Source: an uncultured Bacteroidota bacterium
Lineage (GTDB): Bacteria; Bacteroidota; Bacteroidia; Flavobacteriales; Flavobacteriaceae
Direction of reading: 5' to 3'
Length of the DNA stretch: 64,000 nt
Assembly: GCA_902515395.1 (NCBI GenBank)
Contig: CABXUL010000002.1
Coordinates: 44,787 to 108,786, forward strand
A program made the translations under genes and the position numbers. Numbering within the stretch: position 1 is the stretch's first letter; every line of letters begins with the position of its first letter. Below, in pieces: positions 63,887-64,000 of the stretch. The notes below the pieces were generated by a model. It searched no databases. It was not told where the DNA came from and saw only the letters and a program-made list of their open reading frames with translations.

Positions 63887-64000
63887 TTAATAATTATTTT
63901 TTTTCTTTAACACTCCATTTCTGTCGAACTCAACCCATTCTCCAGATCTATTTCCCTGATAATCAAAGAAAATTCTTCTTCTAACGTTACCATTTGAATA
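63887..64000 (-). CDS. C-terminal end of a MORN-like repeat protein (partial)
   Basis: The last 37 codons of a minus-strand gene that enters from the right edge; the stop TAA is at 63889-63887. The sequence contains VRRRIFFDYQGNRSGEWVEF and then DRNGVLKKK, resembling the short G-x-W-x-x-[YF]-x-x-x-G repeats of MORN/YwqK-type proteins. With so little sequence, no function can be given. Confidence 0.5.
   Translation of the reverse strand, partial: YSNGNVRRRIFFDYQGNRSGEWVEFDRNGVLKKKNNY

Overview
The window is AT-rich, densely coded chromosomal DNA from a member of the Bacteroidota, most likely a marine flavobacterium (Flavobacteriales). The evidence is: type IX secretion (T9SS) C-terminal sorting domains; promoter boxes of the Bacteroidota type (TTTG, then TAnnTTTG); a zinc-free type B ribosomal protein L31; a three-gene ECF sigma operon of flavobacterial style; families typical of the phylum (DUF4252, DUF4199, DUF6495, DUF6580); and few Shine-Dalgarno sequences. 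The species cannot be named from the sequence. I saw no rRNA, tRNA, CRISPR array, phage or insertion sequence.

Region 1 (1-11401) is a sugar-acid island. A partial Na+/solute symporter diverges from a one-directional run of genes encoding a complete oxidative L-fucose pathway. The run holds an L-fucose/proton symporter (FucP), a mutarotase, an L-fucose dehydrogenase candidate, an L-fuconolactonase, an L-fuconate dehydratase, a 2-keto-3-deoxy-L-fuconate dehydrogenase candidate and a fumarylacetoacetase-fold hydrolase. The expected products are pyruvate and L-lactate. Alongside are an exported Gfo/Idh/MocA oxidoreductase, a SOUL heme-binding protein, a secreted five-Asp-box sialidase-like protein and a lipoprotein sulfatase, which suggests feeding on sulfated fucose-containing polysaccharide. 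No SusC/SusD pair, fucosidase or phosphorylative FucI/FucK/FucA genes are present here.

Region 2 (11468-23149) holds two tandem copies of a surface module. Each copy is a large T9SS-secreted protein followed by a small lipoprotein. The first secreted protein has 2450 residues and carries four BspA-type 26-residue repeat arrays of 4, 5, 7 and 13 units. The second (about 960 residues) lacks the arrays but shares the C-terminal third. The two lipoproteins are identical, and the DNA is identical over 1139 bp, with a gradient of divergence upstream. This is the most unusual part of the window.

Region 3 (23167-48107) is housekeeping: hisS, the rpsF-rpsR-rplI operon, priA, rlmH, a RdgB-type pyrophosphatase, purB, carB (short form), rpmH, mtaB and type B L31. 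Among these lie a C-terminal-processing-type peptidase behind a sigma-54-like promoter, a putative cobalamin uptake pair (DUF6580 protein plus BtuB-like receptor), a lytic transglycosylase and an oligopeptide-type binding lipoprotein.

Region 4 (48183-64000) holds a membrane protein, a polyprenyl-phosphate type glycosyltransferase, a phosphohexomutase, an ABC exporter, the ECF sigma operon, an RNA methyltransferase, purL and a fatty-acid group (acyl-CoA ligase, MarR regulator, acyl-CoA dehydrogenase). The phosphohexomutase and purL are each broken by one apparent extra base in a homopolymer run (A6 and G8). They look otherwise intact, so sequencing or assembly error is the first explanation to exclude.
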